Below, one piece after another: positions 62,692 to 64,000 of a stretch of DNA of 64,000 nucleotides. The DNA lies in contig NZ_AP028055.1 in assembly GCF_040365225.1 (NCBI RefSeq), positions 3,038,001 through 3,102,000 of the forward strand, read 5' to 3'. The stretch is from Bacteroides sedimenti. Lineage in GTDB: Bacteria; Bacteroidota; Bacteroidia; Bacteroidales; Bacteroidaceae. The notes below the pieces were generated by a model. The model was not told the DNA's origin. It was given only the letters and a program-made list of their open reading frames with translations, and did no database searches. Numbering within the stretch: position 1 is the stretch's first letter; every line of letters starts with the position of its first letter. The position numbers were made by a program, and so were the translations under genes.

Positions 62692-64000
62692 ATGAGCCAA
62701 AAGTAAGCGTGGGGATTATGTTTGAACCACAAATCGATTTTGTGTTGCAAGGAAATTATTTATGCAACGGCATGACTCTTTCCGGGATTCAAACGGCAGG
62801 TTATTCTGATGGGAAAATTGTGTGGAATGGTTCCTCATACGATGAATTGTTGTTCGAACCCACTGAATGCTCTTCAGATTCGTTCGAGTTGCAGGATGTT
62901 ACTATCGGGATTAACTTTCACTGGGAACGAAAAGAAAACCAGCGTTTCCGCGGAGCATTGAAGCTGATTGTAGAAAATGAAAAACTCTCAGCAATCAATC
63001 TGCTTTCTGTTGAAGACTATCTTATCAGCGTGATTTCTTCAGAGATGAGCGCCACTGCTTCTGTCGAACTGTTGAAAGCACATGCAGTTATTTCCCGCAG
63101 CTGGTTATTGGCTCAGATTCAGAAAAATAATGAGATTGCTGATACTAAGTCTGAATATATTGCGTTTTCTCAGACAGAAGACGAATGCATTAAATGGTAT
63201 GACCGTGAAGATCATGTAAACTTTAATGTTTGCGCCGATGATCACTGTCAGCGTTATCAGGGGATTACTCGTGCTTCCACTCCCAATGTGGAAATGGCTG
63301 TTCGCAATACTGCAGGAGAGGTGCTGATGTCGGGTACAAGAATCTGCGACGCACGTTTCTCAAAGTGCTGCGGAGGTGCTGTCGAGGAATTCCAATATTG
63401 CTGGGAGGATGTGAAACACCCGTATCTAGTGAAACTTCGTGATGATAAGACTGGCGCGGTTTTACCTGATTTGACAAAAGAAGTCGAAGCTGAAAAATGG
63501 ATTCGTACCTCACCGGATGCATACTGTAATACTACAGATAAGAGGATCCTTTCTCAGGTACTAAATAATTATGATCAGGAAACAACTAATTTTTATAGAT
63601 GGAAGGTTTCTTATACCCAAAATGAGCTCTCAGAACTGATAAAAAAACGTTCTGGTGTTGATTATGGGGAGATTGTTGACTTATTACCGATTGAAAGAGG
63701 GACTTCCGGTCGTTTGGTGAAAATGAAAATAGTGGGTACAAAACGCACGCTTACCATTGGTAAAGAACTTGAGATCAGAAGAACACTATCCGCATCTCAC
63801 CTGTATAGCTCAGCATTTGTTGTGGAGAGGGAAAACATTATCAACCAAATACCTAGAAGGTTCAATCTGATTGGTGCCGGATGGGGGCATGGAGTAGGTC
63901 TTTGCCAAATAGGTGCCGCAGTAATGGGAGAACAAGGATTTTTATACGATCAGATTTTGTTGCACTATTATGTTGGTGCTTCAATAAATAAATTATATTA
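62688..64000 (+). CDS. SpoIID/LytB-domain protein, no signal peptide (reaches window end)
   Basis: The frame starts at the ATG overlapping the DUF4922 stop and runs to the right edge: 437 codons, then TA, which may be the first two bases of a stop, so the protein is probably complete or nearly so. SpoIID features: LLSVEDYLISVISSEMS with the catalytic-type Glu119, KAHAVISRSW, the cysteine/histidine cluster VCADDHCQRYQG (181-192) and SKCCGG. The C-terminal GWGHGVGLCQIGA is also present. SpoIID proteins are lytic transglycosylases for denuded peptidoglycan, and LytB types enhance amidases. The N-terminus MNEPKVSVGIMFEP is not a signal peptide, which is odd for an enzyme expected outside the cytoplasm. 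Confidence 0.9.
   Translation, partial: MNEPKVSVGIMFEPQIDFVLQGNYLCNGMTLSGIQTAGYSDGKIVWNGSSYDELLFEPTECSSDSFELQDVTIGINFHWERKENQRFRGALKLIVENEKLSAINLLSVEDYLISVISSEMSATASVELLKAHAVISRSWLLAQIQKNNEIADTKSEYIAFSQTEDECIKWYDREDHVNFNVCADDHCQRYQGITRASTPNVEMAVRNTAGEVLMSGTRICDARFSKCCGGAVEEFQYCWEDVKHPYLVKLRDDKTGAVLPDLTKEVEAEKWIRTSPDAYCNTTDKRILSQVLNNYDQETTNFYRWKVSYTQNELSELIKKRSGVDYGEIVDLLPIERGTSGRLVKMKIVGTKRTLTIGKELEIRRTLSASHLYSSAFVVERENIINQIPRRFNLIGAGWGHGVGLCQIGAAVMGEQGFLYDQILLHYYVGASINKLY

Overview
The window comes from a member of the Bacteroidota, most likely order Bacteroidales and close to Bacteroides. The support is two SusC/SusD pairs, promoters of the TTTG-N19-21-TAnnTTTG type (clearest upstream of a tRNA-Leu), few Shine-Dalgarno sites, families such as DUF4251, DUF3316 and GH3-like proteins, and the gene order pfkA/rnc/fabF/acpP/purN, which I associate with Bacteroides genomes. 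Several secreted proteins end in type IX secretion (T9SS) style C-terminal domains, so the species may have a T9SS.

Positions 1-21.5 kb are mostly core genome. They hold the 3' part of an MgtC/DUF4010 membrane protein, a minus-strand envelope cluster (OmpA-like, Yip1-like, DUF4251), and a lipid-type cluster (CDP-alcohol phosphatidyltransferase, GtrA, PlsC-like acyltransferase). After tRNA-Leu(UAG) come an S41 peptidase, a DUF3316 protein and topoisomerase IV/gyrase subunit A, then glycyl-tRNA synthetase with an FKBP lipoprotein, a GH3-like protein, phosphofructokinase, RNase III, FabF, ACP and PurN. A helicase-like protein with an aberrant Walker A motif closes this part.

Positions 21.9-33 kb form a first glycan-use block: a divergent NodB-type deacetylase, SusC/SusD, a sodium:solute symporter, and a zinc amidase-like protein whose catalytic domain is split by a golvesin-type insert. 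Positions 33.9-57 kb form a second, larger block: SusC/SusD, two surface lipoproteins, a GHL10 (DUF187/DigH-like) glycoside hydrolase, a secreted propeller-like protein, three phosphodiester glycosidase (NAGPA-like) paralogues, the collapsed remnant of a fourth, a PD40 propeller protein, and an Amidase_3 enzyme. Positions 57.3-64 kb add a BadF-type amino-sugar kinase, a metallophosphoesterase-PQQ propeller fusion, and three translationally coupled genes: a tandem-domain GT2, a DUF4922 GalT/HIT-like protein, and a SpoIID/LytB-domain protein that reaches the right edge.

Read together, the right-hand 42 kb looks like a system for taking apart bacterial cell-wall glycans: amidases to strip peptides, GHL10 and SpoIID-type enzymes that in other species act on denuded peptidoglycan strands, phosphodiester glycosidases for sugar-1-phosphodiester links, SusC/D import, and a GlcNAc/MurNAc-type kinase. 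This substrate assignment is inference. Apart from genes, three intergenic arrays of short palindromes (four units each, periods of exactly 22, 22 and 23 bp, most units carrying GTAC) are the most unusual non-coding structure seen.
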